Positions 63,936 through 64,000 of a stretch of DNA of 64,000 bases are shown here, in pieces. The DNA lies in contig NZ_JBNAFR010000001.1 of the NCBI RefSeq assembly GCF_049800775.1, positions 868,001 through 932,000 on the forward strand. The letters run 5' to 3'. Numbering within the stretch: the stretch's first letter is position 1; the number at the start of each line of letters is the position of its first letter. Below the pieces are notes generated by a model. It saw nothing but the letters and a program-made list of their open reading frames with translations. It did not search any database and was not told the DNA's origin. The stretch comes from Dinoroseobacter sp049800775. Its GTDB lineage: Bacteria > Pseudomonadota > Alphaproteobacteria > Rhodobacterales > Rhodobacteraceae. Both the position numbers and the translations under genes were made by a program.

Positions 63936-64000
63936 ATGGAAAAGCGCGTCACCTTTCGCGGCTGGCTGTTGCCGGTTCTTCTCATCGCGCCACAGGTGCT
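63936..64000 (+). CDS. ugpA: UgpA permease, N-terminus only (cut by window end)
   Basis: The frame from the ATG at 63936 reads MEKRVTFRGWLLPVLLIAPQ and continues out of the window. The start of a hydrophobic helix and the place behind ugpB fit the first permease of the glycerol-3-phosphate importer. GCGGGGGCAAG lies before the ATG. Assignment is by position and the short N-terminus only. Confidence 0.7.
   Translation, partial: MEKRVTFRGWLLPVLLIAPQV

Overview
The window is GC-rich, densely coded DNA with many solute-binding-protein transporters, short overlapping operons and LysR/IclR/GntR/Lrp regulators. The protein sequences look like those of a marine or soil alphaproteobacterium of the Rhodobacterales (roseobacter group); the genus cannot be told. 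It is draft sequence: one run of ten N lies at 5525-5534 and the assembly is visibly damaged around it. No rRNA, tRNA, CRISPR array, insertion sequence or phage gene was seen.

Region 1 (1-12.6 kb): the end of an alpha/beta hydrolase; a LysR gene divergent from a PLP-dependent D-cysteine desulfhydrase / L-cysteate sulfo-lyase; a GMC oxidoreductase divergent from a TRAP transporter (dctP-Q-M) followed by an IclR regulator; a LysR gene divergent from an aldo/keto reductase; a LysR gene divergent from an M19 dipeptidase. Region 2 (12.6-19.9 kb): a peptide-type ABC operon with a binding protein at each end of the operon plus a small GAF protein. Region 3 (20.1-23.7 kb): two exported proteins of unknown role, the second combining a beta-propeller, ankyrin repeats and a peptidoglycan-binding domain.

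Region 4 (24-31.6 kb): acyl-CoA dehydrogenase with an AraC regulator; an Lrp regulator divergent from ornithine cyclodeaminase and a CtlX-type hydrolase (a citrulline/ornithine to proline route); an alpha/beta hydrolase; a MarR-GNAT fusion. Region 5 (31.8-41 kb): a GntR-centred nitrogen-scavenging module (M20 amidohydrolase, glutaminase, DUF1028 protein, peptide-type ABC transporter). It appears tied together by a repeated ATTTATCATGATAAAT-like operator; its binding-protein gene carries an amber stop.

Region 6 (41-54.4 kb) is the most unusual part. Two divergent operons encode almost only exported proteins: two caspase-fold peptidases, a TAXI binding protein with no TRAP permease, a DUF4384 protein, an OmpA-domain protein, coiled-coil and membrane proteins of unknown family, then an EF-hand/degenerate ABC fusion and an OmpR-type two-component pair whose kinase has an ochre stop. 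I propose it as an uncharacterised envelope-located signalling/proteolysis locus.

Region 7 (54.4-57.6 kb) is a graveyard: an outer-membrane barrel gene, a LolA-like gene, an RND/MMPL transporter and its TetR regulator, all broken by frameshifts, stops or deletions. Region 8 (57.6-64 kb): a LysR gene divergent from a DMT exporter, a GNAT acetyltransferase, a NarL-type two-component pair whose kinase has lost internal segments, and the start of a glycerol-3-phosphate uptake operon (ugpB, ugpA).
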